64,000 nucleotides of DNA, taken from contig CM049312.1 in assembly GCA_026874595.1 (NCBI GenBank), forward strand, positions 66,556,929 to 66,620,928, in the 5' to 3' direction. This stretch comes from Sipunculus nudus. Lineage: Eukaryota > Annelida > Sipuncula > Golfingiida > Sipunculidae. The notes beneath the pieces were generated by a model. The model was not told the origin of the DNA. It made no database searches and saw nothing but the letters and a program-made list of their open reading frames with translations. Below are positions 24,978 through 37,907 of this stretch, piece after piece. The number at the start of each line of letters is the position of its first letter. Position 1 is the stretch's first letter. A program made the translations under genes and the position numbers.

Positions 24978-26475
24978 CCGCTTTTGGCATCGCGCTCATT
25001 ATGTTAGATATGGTATATATATTTATGTGTGTGGGTATTTTTATTTTTATACTTACGTTACATTTCACATATTTAATGTGAACATTCCCATTTTTAATGT
25101 AAATCTAAAGCTGATGAGATTTATTGGGGTTTTTTTGCATAGCTGACTATAAGTCATCTTAACTATTGTTCTGGTCAATTATCGGTCGTCCGTCCGTCCG
25201 TCTTGCCGTCCGTCTGTCCGTCCGTTAAACTGGCACATTTTGAGACCGTTAACCCAAAGAATCCAAATTCAGCATAATGTTAGGTGTCCCTAAGATGTCC
25301 TCCGAAAACGAAACTGGGTCACTGCGACTTCGTTCCTTCGAAAAATTAAGGAAAATCCTCAATTGCCTCAATTGCCTGAACAAAATGCACTTTGTAAAAA
25401 ATCAGGAAAGATATTTACTCACTTAACATAATATTTTTTTTTAATTTGAGACTTTTATTTCCGGTATAACTTTTTTCAGTCAAGATGCATTTGTATACAA
25501 AAAATAGATCTGAATTTTGTAATTTTATTTTTTTATTAACATAAAAATAAAACCAACACCTTAAATTATGCCCAACTTATGTTGATGTTAGTATTTAATC
25601 TGTTTAAAATCTAAAATTTGAAAATAAAAGCTAAAAAATGAGGCTAGATATTGAATTCTTTTAGGCTCTATTGTATTCACTTACATTGTCCAGCTGTGCC
25701 ACTTCTTCGCTGGAGGTTAGCAATGCCAGAGTACCTTATTTGTAACTAGTCACTGGGGGGGATTCCTGCTGTGACAAGTGAACAGTAAATCTCATATTAA
25801 CCCCCTCACCCCCCCCCCCCACATTGATATAATAAAAAAATTTTATCCTGAAAGCAATGCTTAATTAAGTGAATATCATGTTGTAACTCCAAACATTCTA
25901 ACCCCCCCCCCCCAACACACACACACACACATCCAGCACACACACCACTTCGACCAATCCTTGCACCTGTTGACTTTGGGCGTTAGTTAAATTGAAACTG
26001 TATACATTTCATCAAATAAAAAATATAAATATTAAAAAAAAACAAATATATTATAAAAATAGATCTATTTAAAGACAAACGTGTTAACTGATGAACTGTC
26101 AACCGTTTATCAAATAACCAACCAATAATCATGATAGATCAATGATAGTACAAGTCGCATTTTCACAAACTGCATACATGATTCAGTTTCAACATCAGGA
26201 AACACATGGTCAGGTCACAAAATATAATTTGTAAAAATTTCATACTCGTCAATACAAACTAACCATATCGACCAACCATGGCCCATATTACCTCTTCCTC
26301 TTAGACTAATCCTAATTTGATGTTATTATAAATTTTTACTTTCAGGGTCAACTTCAGCTAAGCACAGTGACCCATAGGTGCCTTGTGTTAAATGTCCCGA
26401 TGAACATCCTGACCTCTGTTCTCATTTTGAACAAAGTAAAAAACAAGGATACTACTGAGGAAAATGGAGTAAATG
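24450..26475 (+). repeat. Dispersed repeat family R1, copy 2 with nested insertion
   Basis: Left part 24450-24970 and right part 26180-26475 match R1 copy 1. Between them are about 1.2 kb absent from copy 1. This includes a CA/TA microsatellite (24923-24977), a GTCCGTCCGTC-type repeat (25138-25330) and several C homopolymers. Confidence 0.6.
24923..24977. repeat. (CA)n-(TA)n microsatellite
   Basis: CA repeats with CTC interruptions lead into TATATATATATA. Confidence 0.9.
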
Positions 26476-26479
26476 TTTG

Positions 26480-27540
26480 CCTGTTAAAAAATAGACCCCA
26501 AGCATTCGTGCCCTCCGTTGGCCGCCACCTTGGTTTAAAATATGGCCGCGAAAATATGCATTTAGCTTTCTAATTTTCAACCAGGCAGACATAAAACTAT
26601 GATCGGTCACCACAAACAGATGGGCAAATGATATCGAGGATATTTTTCAATCAAATTTTGGGCTCTTAATTAGTAAAATGCTTGATTAAAGTACCATTCT
26701 GTACAATATGAGCTGGTTTCCATGGCAACCTTTCTAAATCATGCCTTTCCATTATTTGTACCGAGGTATTTAAATAAATGGCCATAATTCTATTGAAATT
26801 AATTTCACACTTTGAAATAAACCAGAAAATGGAGCATATACAGAGAGTTTTTCGCATAAAATGTTTTCTGATACAACATAATTTGCAGACTCTAATTTTT
26901 TTTTTAAATATGCAAATTCAAAATATGCAAATTTAAAATGTGAGTTTTCTCACAGCTGACCATTTTCTACAATTAAAGTATTTCAAATGTAATAAGTAGT
27001 TGAATTACTATATGGAAATTGCATAATATTTTATGAATCATGCATATTTTGCAGCTGGTATTCTTGGCAGTTTACAAGACATTCATCGGTACAAAACAAA
27101 ATTGATTGTCAGTGGTACAAGATCAAAGTTATTTTAACGTGCGATCTGGTTTCCATGGCAAGTTAGTCTTGCAATAATGCTGACAAGTTAAAGAAATGGC
27201 CATAGAACTGTTGATCTCATACATAAAACTGTTAGAAAAAAACACCAAAATGTAGGAAATTGAGGCGCTATCTTTTTACGTACAGATTTACTATTTTCAT
27301 ACTGCATATTGTTTTATGCAAATTTATGCCAAATGCATTGAGATTAATCACCAATTTTACCTAAAATGTGTTTAAAATCCTCCGCATACCATTATTCCAG
27401 TTTCTTCAGCTACCATTGTATTCCAGTGAAAGGTCATGTGAATAACGGTTAAATTTATTATAGTTCCGCAACTAAAATTTTTTTATGCAAATTTATGCCA
27501 AAAGCAATGAGATTAATCACCAATTTTACCTAAAATGTGT
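26480..27540. other. No gene seen
   Basis: AT-rich. A segment TTTATGCAAATTTATGCCAAA through TTTTACCTAAAATGTGTTTAAAAT occurs twice (near 27312-27375 and 27481-27545), a short direct repeat. Confidence 0.5.
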
Positions 27541-28399
27541 TTAAAATATGTATATACGTCAATACATATATCATATATAAGGTTTGGCCTGCTCTTGATT
27601 TTTCGATAGTTGTTAATATACAGAAAAAGCACCTGCATGAATATAGTGGTTTCTAGCCATTGTGAAGTTTAAGTGTGACTCATAAATCAATATATTTATT
27701 TATTACAGCCATTCACGTGTAGACAACAATATAACGTCTGTCTTTCTTTGTGTCTGCCTGTGTGTATATGTATCTGCAAGCGCTAGTACATAGTAATGGC
27801 AGGGACCAGGTAATAGAATAAACGTATCTTTTAATACGCCCCCCCCCCCCCCACCTAGTGTACCATCATGCTCATATCCGGAGCGCTTACATTCGTTTCA
27901 CTCTGGTGTGTCAATCAGGTATTCCAGTATCGCTGCTTCGGGTGGGGGGGGGGGGGAGGCGGGTGAAGTGAGATCTGAGCATCCATAGGTAAAAAAAATG
28001 TTGACAGTATTTCCAAGAAAATTCAACTTGACTGTTGACTATAACTCAGTTACCCTTAAGCCACGTATGATAAAGCAAGTAATTATGTTCTGTGATTAGA
28101 GCTTATATTATAACAAACTACCAACAGAAATGACAATTAGCAGTGTATTTTAATAAGTGTCCACAACAGGGCAGGGGGATTCCCCCTCCAACACATCCCC
28201 CCCCCCCTTCGCTTTGACAAAGCATTTACTGCCCCCACCGGACCCAAACCACACTCCTCAGACTTTGCTCAGGCTACGGCCCTGAACTCGTGTGGACTCG
28301 GTTAAGGTTAAATGTGGGGCTTTAATGTCTGATATCGCCCACAATGTCATTCTCACACTTTTGATTTTGCCATCCTGGTCATTTTTGCATGTTCTCTCT

Positions 28400-28700
28400 T
28401 GTAGCTTTTCTCTTCCCCTCGGGAGCATACAACCCAAACAGCCATAAAAGGCGCCTGAAGGTCATTCCTTCTACTTTTGTCTTCAACTTATAACCAGTAC
28501 CTATTAATCCTTAGTCGAGAGAGCGCTACCTTGTGGTGAGAATTTGGCAAGGAGTCTTACCGCACAAGGCGGTCAGAACGGGGCGCGAAACCAAAGTCTT
28601 GCTCTCACACTTCCAGTGCACTAACCATCATATGATCACTCAACAGGTGTCGCACAACTGTCTCACAAGCCACCTTCTACCCTCCCGGGATGTCCGCTGT
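28400..28700 (-). repeat. tRNA-derived SINE-like element, minus orientation
   Basis: Read on the minus strand it has an A-box-like GATGGTTAGTGCACTGG followed by GGTTTCGCGCCCCG as B box, then GCGGTAAGACTCC, CCACAAGG, GCGCTCTCTCGACTAAGG and ATGCTCCCGAGGGG. The same head occurs at 38590-38770, at 51600-51735 and inside the satellite array. Confidence 0.6.
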
Positions 28701-28789
28701 CCCGCCAGCTCTAGACTTAACAAACACTGTAGCTTTTGTATCTCCGCGTCGTCGCATATAATCATTTACTCGACGTTCCTTGTTACACA

Positions 28790-28910
28790 CTCAAAATAAC
28801 ATTTACTTGGCGTTCACTATTACTCCCTCAGAATTTCATTTATCCGGCGTTCACAGTTACTCCCTCAGAATAACATTTACTCGGCGTTCACAGTTACTCC
28901 CTCAAAATTC
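28790..28910 (+). repeat. Short run of 37-bp satellite units
   Basis: About three units of the motif (T)TACTCGGCGTTCACAG / TTACTCCCTCAGAAT in tandem. This is the same unit that forms the large array at 51.9-57.4 kb, here in a dispersed repeat next to the SINE head. Confidence 0.85.
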
Positions 28911-31037
28911 TGTTCGTCTGCCTTGGGTTAAAATCACTCATAACTCTGCAGTGGTTAGACGTACTCACCTGAAATTTGCATATACATACACTTAGTATGG
29001 CCCTCTTGATTTGATGACAGTGGTGCCACCTACATTCATATTCACGCTGCAGACATTCATGCTAATATATCCGGACTAGTTTGGTGTATCTTCCTAAACG
29101 TTTGCATGTGATTAGATCTCACATAGTGCTTTATCATACACAAACTGGTGGCGCCACCTGCAACCATTCTTGCACAGCGTCCATCTGTTCGTCTGCTGTC
29201 CGATAAATTACTCATATGTCAGCAGTGGTTTGACTTATTCACCCGAAAGTTTGTATATATATACCTCTTGGATAGTTTCTCTCGCAAATAAGAGGTGTTG
29301 CCACCTTCAATCGTTTTACTTGGCAGACCTTCATGCAGATATGCAACACATCTCACTCTTTTTCCCCTTGCCACTGAATCCATGCCTCACTTGTTCCGTC
29401 CTACGTCGATTTCGGCGGATACTCGTAGTTACTACCCGAATTCTTGTTCAAATATTTTTTTTACTCTTCTTGTTGATATCATTAATGTTACTTTAATTAT
29501 TAAGAATTGTATTATTATTATTTTTTATTATTTCATGTTAAAAAGGTAGCTGTTTACTTTGTCTGTGGTTTTCTTTTAATACAGCGTATGTATGTACTGT
29601 CCGTATTTCTTAATATAGGCCGCGAAGCAGTTGCGTAAGAAAGGTCGAGTGGCAGCTCCGTCAATTATAATATATCTCATTTCCGTTAGTGTTATTATCA
29701 TTATCCCTTGCAATTTTATTTTTCTTGTTGTTATTATTACTGTTACTTTCATTGTTGCACATGAGTGATGATCGCGAATGAAGTGAAACTCGACAAATAT
29801 CCATCAAACGTAAATATATAATAAATATAACGCGAATATATTGAAAATTAACATAACTAAGTGCTGAATGTGTTAGAATGTTACATAGTTCTGATAAATG
29901 CTAAAAGTGCTGAACGTGTAAGAATATTACATTTAGCATTGAACAGAGCATCGATTTTAGGTAAAAGAGCCAATGTTTATACAGTTACGTCATTAATAAC
30001 GCCATGGTCGAAGAGAAAAATCTGTGGTGCTAGATACTTACCACATCATTATATTTATTTGAAATAAAATCTATTTTTGTATACACCGCTTAATAAATAA
30101 GCATATTTAGAGCGGTTTCTACACTATCAAAAAAGTCAGGACGCCGGGTATTGCATGTCACTAAAAAGTGACAAATTTATCCATTTTTTGACGTCTGCGT
30201 TTCGGTAAATCCTTCAGTGGCATTTCAACAAGACTTGGCACTTACCTCATTGGTATAGGAATAATCATTGTGCCAAAGATTATGATATGCTGCGTCTGTG
30301 TCTGTTTAATTTGGCATCGAGTTGTGTGTATACCAGCCTAGAAGATTGCCTTGACGCCAATAACAAGAACAGCCAATGTGTTGATGAAGTCTAGGATGAA
30401 GTCTAACTAAAATGGGGTCATGAACTTCACTAAGAGAGTGACCTTGAGCTTGCTTAATGTGAGATTATTGCCTTAAATTTTGCCCAACTTTGACCATAGC
30501 GCAATTTTTTCCTGTAAGCACTGGTGATTCAATGTTCACAGTAAGGAATTAATCTCTTTAAATCAGAAATATAAAAGCTCATTGTGTACGCTTCATCTTG
30601 CTTAGCTAGGCTTCTGCTCTGCTCTATTATGGGCTCCAACCCTACTCAACCCCCCCCCCCCCTTCCCAGACATGAAGAAACTGAGGATGAATAATGATGC
30701 AACTAATTATTCCAAATTTAATTATATCTGCAGATTTTTTTTTATTGCAAATTTGTAACATTTGTTCAATTTAAAAAAAAAAAAAGCAATAAGATCAAAT
30801 TTATTCACCAAATTAATCTTTATTCTCCTGCAAAAATCGTCATGCTGAAATTATAGGGATAAATATAGACTTAAAATTATTTCTCTCTCTCAGCAGACAA
30901 CGAAATAATGCCCGTGAATATAAATATTAAATATAAATATTTCATTCCATTTAACAGGATGGGATCACAGAAAAACACATCGACTGGGGTAATGGCCTGC
31001 CGTATATGTATGTATCTTTACATTTATAATGTATAAT

Positions 31038-31040
<3 letters not shown>

Positions 31041-31092
<52 letters not shown>
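31041..31092. repeat. (TA)n microsatellite
   Basis: TA run inside the duplicated block. The paralogous tract is at 40889-40932 and is shorter. Confidence 0.95.
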
Positions 31093-31093
<1 letters not shown>

Positions 31094-31309
31094 CATATAT
31101 GGGATTTTAAAGTAACAGAAACGTTTGCTCGTACCGAAGACTTATCATTACGCGGGATGTCCGCCCGAGAGGGATATCCGCAGCCCGGGGTTTCACTGTA
31201 TGTATATATTTAAAAGGGATCCGACATTGTTATAGTTGAGTCCACACCATCCTAGTCCGAGGGGGGTTAAATCTGATGCAGTGAAACAGTGACTTAGAAT
31301 CTTTATTTA

Positions 31310-31650
31310 TTTTGTTGGCCTTACCTCCCACATATATCATGGTGGAGGTATGCATGCCCTTCTTTTTTAGAGCATGCACATTTCTCATGCCGTAAACCCC
31401 ATACGCAGGGATCAGTGAGAGCAGCATGGGGCCTGTGGATCTGACCAATTTACAACAAGCATTGCTCTGCTCGGATTGGTCGGCACATTCCTGGTACTAT
31501 GCCATGGGGGCGATACGCAGCAAATCCTTCTATTGAAAATAGTGTTTAAACTGAAGTTGGTGTAGAAGGACGTTATAGTAAACGTACTATATCGGCGTTA
31601 TAAAGTTTACGGGTATATACTAGCTTGTGGCTCTTAAACCTTCTCATGAG
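31310..31650 (+). repeat. Dispersed repeat, copy 1
   Basis: Matches 45548-45810: CTTACCTCCCA, GCTCGGATTGGTCGG, CATTCCTG, CTATGCCA, ACGCAG, ACTTGTGGCTCTTAAACC. Noncoding as far as seen. Confidence 0.6.
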
Positions 31651-31709
31651 TGACCTTAACACTGGGCACTGAGTCCAGTGATGTGACCACCGTTTGACAA
31701 ATGTGTTAT

Positions 31710-32935
31710 GGGTTACGGGTATTTTGATTTTTACACATTCAAAAATATCTTTCCATGGTAACCATGGTTGCAAACGTTCGGCCAAGTCATGTTTTAATGA
31801 AGATTTTTTTAAAAGAAGCCCCACAACTTAATTATCATTCGCGTGGGGGGGGGGGGGGTTCACATAATATTTGTTAAGATCTGTTGTCTGTATAGGGGCG
31901 GCGAAATATGAAAAAAATATCACCAGTACATCTTCAAATTGATAAAAAACTAGAATCTGTATTCAGGGCGTACACACGTCCACCAGAATCTCCTTTAATA
32001 TCAGTCAGTTCACCTGTATGCGTTTCATGTGTGAACACTGTCATGCTTTAGTAACACCAGGTCATCTTGCGAGTGGCAGAACAAGTAAATACGAATGGGT
32101 GGCTTCCACACGGGAACATAAATGGTCTTTGTTATAAAGGTTTATAAGAAAATATATTGTGGTGATTCTTACCACCTCCAAAATGAAATGGACTATTGAT
32201 ATGTCTTTACCCTAACCAACTACAAATGTTCAGTAAAACATTTTCGCCTGTCACGCTTTCTCAGGAGGCGACCTGTAATCCCCACTGAACCCGATTTCCA
32301 TTATATCGGCCGTTAAGGAATTTTACTCTGTCAAAAGGAAGTAAAGAAATTCAAACGCGGAACACATATACACATGAATCTTTTAATAGGGAGCATTTTT
32401 CCGTTGAGTGGACACAAAAAGCGGAGACCCTTAACACGATCTCCTTTTTATAGGTTTACAGGTATTTTGAATTTTATACATTCAGAAGTATCTTTCCATG
32501 ATAACCATAGTTTTAATAGTTCGGCCGATTTATTTATGGGTTGTTAGAAAAAAAGTTTTTTTTCTTTTTCAAACAAAGCCCTGGGGGGGGGAGCACACAC
32601 CTCTAAGGGTCCTCAATCTCTTGGGGACGTTGAAACCCCCGCCAGAATCTACTAATCAGTCTTTTGTTCATACGTGCACGTTTCATGTAAAACATTGTCA
32701 TTGTTCAGAAACACGGGTTCACCAGGCGAGTGGCAGAACAACTGCAAACGAATGGGAGGCTTCTACTCGAGGACAAAGAAATAGCCCCTTATATTTATTC
32801 CTTTGTGGAATTGTGATTATGGCACCAAAGAAAAAAATATATTTTTGTGATTCCTCCAAAAATTTAATGGATTACGGGTACAGTTTTACTCTACCCCTCT
32901 GCATATTTTCAGCCAAATCGGAATTTTAAATTTTG
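31710..32935 (+). repeat. Diverged direct repeat of about 740 bp
   Basis: Two tandem copies (about 31710-32300 and 32450-32935) share TACGGGTATTTTGA, ATCTTTCCATG-TAACCAT, a G homopolymer, CCAGAATCT, CGTTTCATGT, GCGAGTGGCAGAACAA and ACGAATGGG. The 143-codon plus-strand frame in the second copy is not preserved in the first, so I do not call a gene. Confidence 0.6.
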
Positions 32936-33639
32936 CGTTAATTTGCTGAATGACAATGCAACGAACCAAGGCTGAAGTATGTTCTTTGCTAAATACTTTC
33001 ATTGAAATAGATCATACTGCTTTCTTTTTATCTGGGAGAGTTGTCAATTTTGCATCAGGTCTGCTTATTCCCTGACAATTTACAGTACTTCACAAAAAAA
33101 TTTAATACCGTTGGAAAATATTATTCTGGGCCTATCCTTTTCACATTGGCAGCTATACGTTTCGCGTACAAGAGACTTCAACGACACATGCATGTGTATA
33201 CAAATAACGCATGTATCTGTAAACATGCCTTAGACTTTACCCTAAACTGACAAAATTTAATAAACATCGTGTTTTACGATGTCGCCCGAGCTTCAACTTA
33301 TACAAAAGCATATTTCATACAATCGTTATATCTACGATATTTCCCAAGCAATGAAGCTGTCAGACCTATGTTGTTTATCGGGAAAAATATTTTTTTATGT
33401 GATTTCTGGAATAGAATAATTTTTCTTTCTAAGTTGATATTTTGGGGGAGGGTGTTTCTGAAGAATTCTAGCAAAAGTAATCGTTATAGCATATAAGTGT
33501 AACACATGACAAAATTTCCTGCAAAAACCTTAGGATTGAAAATATGCGTCGTTTGGTTGCTATCAGCTCATTACAAAAATATGCATCAGAAAGAGCCGTG
33601 GATTTTCCACGGGAGCAGCTAGTATATATATAATACCAG

Positions 33640-35720
33640 ACTTCACTAATTAATAATTAGTAAAACTTAATAAACTTATTTTTACCATGCGTGTCCGTGT
33701 ACAGTTTGCGTGTACGTTCTGCATTAAATGGAAACGCATTTAGTTATATTAAATTCATTTTTACATTGTGAAAATGTATTTTTGCGTTTTCGTGCTGGTG
33801 TGCTCAAGGCTTCGTTGAGGTAAGTTATATTCTTGGTCAGAACCAGGTGTATATTGAACAATGTACGGACGGTGAGGTTTTCCTGATGAAGCGGTTGTTC
33901 GATTCAAGTGTGGGTTCATTTAAGGCGGGACAATACAGATGCCCACGTAGATTTTCAAACGAACATGTAAAACAATAGTTTTGATCTATGTGTAGAGGCA
34001 AATAACTTCCACTAGACCCATAAATGTATAGTAGGAACGATAATGGCATCAGTAGGTTTTCATTAGATTTACACCAGCAAATATTCAATATACCTTGTAT
34101 GATAAGGAGGAGAGATGAGGTGAGAAATAAATAACAAGGATGTGTGGTGAATACAACTAAAGGTAGTAAACAATTCAGGTCCCGCTGGGCAGTGGTACAC
34201 TCGCGTATATGTACATACGCGTATATTCATATATATATATATATATAACATTTAGATGATAGCTCATGTTATGTGTTCTGATTATATCACCAAAGTAAAA
34301 TGAATTGAACCCAAAACAAACCCCTTTGGTACTCCATATTTGAGTGGTACGCTGACATCTCAAACCCAACCAGGACGGATGGTGTACGGTCTGAGAGATA
34401 GAATTTAAAACTTCCAAGGGCTACTCCAGTCACATCATTTAACTTAAGTCTGTTTTTAATATATATATATATATACAAGAACCATTTGTGTAGATTTATG
34501 ATTCATTTACTCAAGTTAATCTGTTGTCTTATAAGATTAAGATTAAAGGTCCAAGAAAAAGATCTCTGTCTACCTATACTATAGTCTCCACAGTCGGGCA
34601 CAAATTGAAAAGTGTGAATATCTTAATCAATATACATATCAGTTCCTAAAAGTGAGCTGTAATGGAGTAATGCGACATAAGCCTTATTCCTTAGAATGAA
34701 ACCAAACCATAACTTGCTTAATATTTTAACAATTCATTACAATAAATATCTGATTTTTTATAATTTTTTTACAATACTCTAACCCATTGATAAGGGTTAA
34801 AGTCATTGTATGCATGGTCACGTGCTCCAACAACTACTTTAAAAAGCTCCATATTGGTTGTTTAGTCTCATTAATATTCTAAAAATTGTTTCTGTCAAAA
34901 TGAGGCTACCAACCCATGACAGTTGTCATGTCACGTGACCACGTGGTTCGGACAAATCAGAAGGTTGCAAAATATACAATCTTTCAGGCTGTTTCTTCAA
35001 ACCACTGCTGCGATATGAATGATATTTACCAAGAGATGAATGGAGGTAACGCAAAACGGGTGTAATTGGCGCCTCCAGTATTGTATATAAAAAGTATCCA
35101 ACAGCTATGGACATGAAAATTACCGGCCGATACGATACATATACTGTGTTATGTGCTTTGGTGAATACTATGAAAGCGCGATTGTAGGTGGCGCCTCCAG
35201 TCTTCTGTACGACAGAGCTATTCAGGATCGATGTACATGTCAAGCAACTCATGTGTTATGAGTGTCTACCAAACTAAATGCACGGCTGGACCTCAGACAA
35301 AAACGATTGTAGGTTACGCGAGCAGTGTACATGAGAAAAAAATTTGTTCTATGGATATGAATATTTCAGGCCGATATGTCGAACCACTCCTGATGTACGT
35401 TCATCAATGAATTCTTCATAAAATGATTGTAGGTGGCGCCACCTATCTTGTGTATGAGAAAGCTGGCACCATCCTGCAAAATTTGAAATGTTTCACCCAA
35501 AACAGACGCACGGATGAACGCAAAGGATAAACGATTGTAGGGTGTGCTACCAGATAAATAAGATTATGGCATGCAAAATTTCAGTAAGACGCATCAAACG
35601 GATTCTGGGAAATAAGAACATACGTATGGATGAAAATCATGAAAAAAGGTTATATGTGGCGCCACCAAACTTCATCAATGAAAAGGTTCCCATGTGACCC
35701 TATAAAGATAATTCCGTCCA
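33640..35720 (+). repeat. Dispersed repeat family R2, copy 1
   Basis: Aligns in blocks with 47880-50470: GTGCTGGTGTGC, ATATTCTTGGTCAGAACCAGG, GACGGTGAGGTTT, ATGATTCATTTACTCAAGTT, GGAGGTAACGCAAAACGGGTGTA, AGACGCACGGATG. A (TA)n occurs at 34226-34247. The 3' part is a degenerate tandem module of about 110-130 bp (see 34990-35690). Confidence 0.65.
34990..35690 (+). repeat. Degenerate tandem modules with GGTGGCGCCACC palindromes
   Basis: Five to six units each open with a variant of CGATTGTAGGTGGCGCCACC and close with CACGGATGGACG-like words. One unit has the perfect 16-bp palindrome TAGGTGGCGCCACCTA at 35430-35445. Confidence 0.65.
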
Positions 35721-36822
35721 GCGGTTACAGAGGAGATCTTCGTCAACGAACACCGCTAAAATCAAAGATGGAATAGATTGATTTCTGAGAAATATTTCTC
35801 AGTTTTGTTCAATGATGGTAAAGGCTTATATAAAATATTTTGGTACATGAGGAAATATTAAAGGTTTTTTTCTTTTTACTTAAGGAAAATGATACCGGAA
35901 TCCATGGTAAACGGTTTCATAAAGATCAGTTTTGCTAAAGGAAGATCCACTGGAAACTAGTTTATTCTGAAGATGTACGGAGTATACTATAATACTGCCA
36001 TTATCCCTCCCTCATCTGTAAAGTACATGTAGGTTTTTGTTTATTCTTTTATTATTCTGTTTATAAGCATTTTAAAATAACAGTAAACACATTTGATTTT
36101 CCCTGTGCTAAGGTTCCTGCATTTACAGAATCGTCCAGAACAACAATGATAACGGCTGGTATCATAATAAGGCCAGGACAACATTTCATTAAAACCAAAA
36201 ACTACCACGGAGGCCAACGTTTATTCTTGCCTTTGTAAAATGAAATTATTTGATCCTTGTGTGCTTGGCTGATAAGTGATATAAGATTTTAAGTATTATT
36301 ACTAATCCCATAATTTAGTTATAAAGCTAAGATTCCACCTGTACGTCGATTCGTATTGTGTAGCAACCATTCCGCATGCCGGATCCGTGCATATGGAATC
36401 TCACCATAATTGTTCAGTCAATATCGATTTTATCCGCATGCCGAATCCACACTCTTTGGAATATTAGTTAACTTTCACATATTTTCAGAACGCGCACATA
36501 TTACCAGTCTATACAGATATATATATATATATAAGAAGAGAGAGAGAGTATATACATATATCATTACATGCAAAGTTAAGTATTATCCTTATTCAGATAA
36601 TAAAAATATTTGCAAAATTAGCTCCTTCACGAGTATAGATGACCTTTTATTAATTTGTGCTGTGAATAAGTTGCAAGTGTCTCCAAACCAGTCTCTCTTA
36701 TTTATTTTCACCTCATATCACCATGTGCTCTTTGTTGTTGTAATATAACATTACATGTGACATTTAAATATACATATTTTGAGACACATGAAATAAAACA
36801 TTTTCACCCTCCCAAACGCCTT
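35720..36822. other. No gene seen
   Basis: AT-rich spacer downstream of the sulfotransferase pseudogene, with a short TA tract and GA tract near 36520-36550. Confidence 0.5.
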
Positions 36823-37907
36823 TCACAGTTTGAATTTTCTGCAATGTGAACGATATGCACTGATGAAAAAAGCAATGTAGCGGTTTAATGGCCAGTCAAA
36901 TCTTCTGTTTAGCATTGTGTATTATTTCTCATTGTAAGGATGATAGTAGGCTCTCATCTGCTTTAGAAGACTCTCACTGACAGACCTCCCATACACTTTT
37001 CATCGCCGTCCTTCCTATAGCAATAAAACCCCTTTTCCTCACTGTAAAATATATAACGTAAGTCTAACCAGAGAAGAATTTACAGAAACTCTCCAACTAT
37101 CGCAAGTTCGACGAGCGGGTTTTAACGAAAAGGGCCGAATCTAATATCAGGAACTGATCACAGGAAAATACTTAAAATAAGGCAGGAATCAAAGGTTGTA
37201 AAGACTGTCTTTGATTATTGTCGAGTTGAGATAAAGCTGTGTCCGGTTATCCTGGTTACATATAGCGTCTTCTATGGTTTTATTTCTCCAATGTGGGCGG
37301 GCCGCACGACACATTGAAAAATGTGATATGGCTCGCTGGACTGGATCCCTTAATATTAAAATTAGTTTAATATATTAGGAGTTACCGCATGTAGTTTTTG
37401 CGCATTAGCATAGGAGCCATCACCACAAAATCCTCCGGCAGCTGTCATTGTTATCTGGTCTTCTCGTGACAGAGGCATGAGAGACCGGTACCAGTCTATG
37501 CCTTTAGTCACTGCGTCTCGGTAGGTAAAAAGCCGACTGGTACCTGTACAATGTTAGGATGGAGTGTTAAAAAGGTTTCCATACTTTGGGCTCCTCCTTT
37601 CATTGCTTCTAAGACATTTGCTTGAGTACGCCGTTTCATCAATGTAGATTTAGATGTATAATGTAATGACATATTTGGCGACGAGGAAATTTCTTCTTGA
37701 ACAGCTTTGTCTCCGTCTTTTCTAGTCGACATAGTTTTTTTAAATTTCTGTTGCACTTCTAACCAGTGATGGATACGTTTCTTTATACAGAAATAGCCAG
37801 AGGACCAAACAAAATACGCTTACAAGAACACACAGTCTATACGGTCTCTGAACCACCACGGCTGCCGTCTTGCAATGATGACCAATGATGATATTCTCAG
37901 TCTTCAT
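36823..37907 (-). pseudogene. Decayed heparan-sulfate 3-O-sulfotransferase-like gene
   Basis: One intronless minus-strand block retains a full-length Golgi sulfotransferase plan in broken frames. From ATG 37907: a cytoplasmic tail, then a signal-anchor span (RLCVLVSVFCLVLWLFLY). After a frame change come a Lys/Ser-rich stem (to about 37650), LEAMKGGAQSMETFLTLHP (PAPS 5'-phosphosulfate loop position), then after another change YRDAVTKGIDWYRSLMPLS and QITM. A further change gives DPVQRAISHF (3'-phosphate-binding motif), SLYNL, YFKYFP; then NPLVELAIVGEFL, EEKGFYCYRKDGDEKCMGG; and finally LLKQMRAYYHPYNEK and NRRFDWP. At least four frame changes and several in-frame stops occur. The family normally 3-O-sulfates glucosamine in heparan sulfate. 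Key positions are also altered (KTPSYF reads TAAGGF). It cannot make a working enzyme as it stands. Confidence 0.78.

Larger units (their letters stand above)
27541..31258 (+). repeat. Long duplicated block, copy 1
   Basis: Corresponds to 37920-41098 in the same orientation, with high identity over 29050-31258 versus 38780-41098 and lower identity before that. The 27541-27830 part has a third diverged copy at 50500-50790. Copy 1 alone contains about 300 bp near 28150-28500 and 350 bp at 28696-29048, the latter including 37-bp satellite units. No conserved protein is evident. Confidence 0.75.

Noticed and set aside
29861-30067. 68-codon frame preserved in both duplicated blocks (also 39712-39918)
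   Set aside because: The blocks are nearly identical overall, and the few changes in this frame alter amino acids, so there is no sign of protein constraint.
32498-32929. 143-codon plus-strand frame
   Set aside because: Lies in one copy of a diverged direct repeat; the other copy does not keep the frame, and no domain is visible.
37060-37150. Resemblance of CTAACCAGAGAAGAATTTAC to the 3' border of the lectin exon 3
   Set aside because: Short chance-level match; the surrounding sequence fits the sulfotransferase pseudogene.
37402-37557. Splicing interpretation of the sulfotransferase-like segment (acceptor TTGTACAG, donor GCG|GTAACT)
   Set aside because: Phases did not fit neighbouring exons, and recognisable sulfotransferase sequence continues on both sides without gaps in spacing. 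Frameshifts in one block explain it better.
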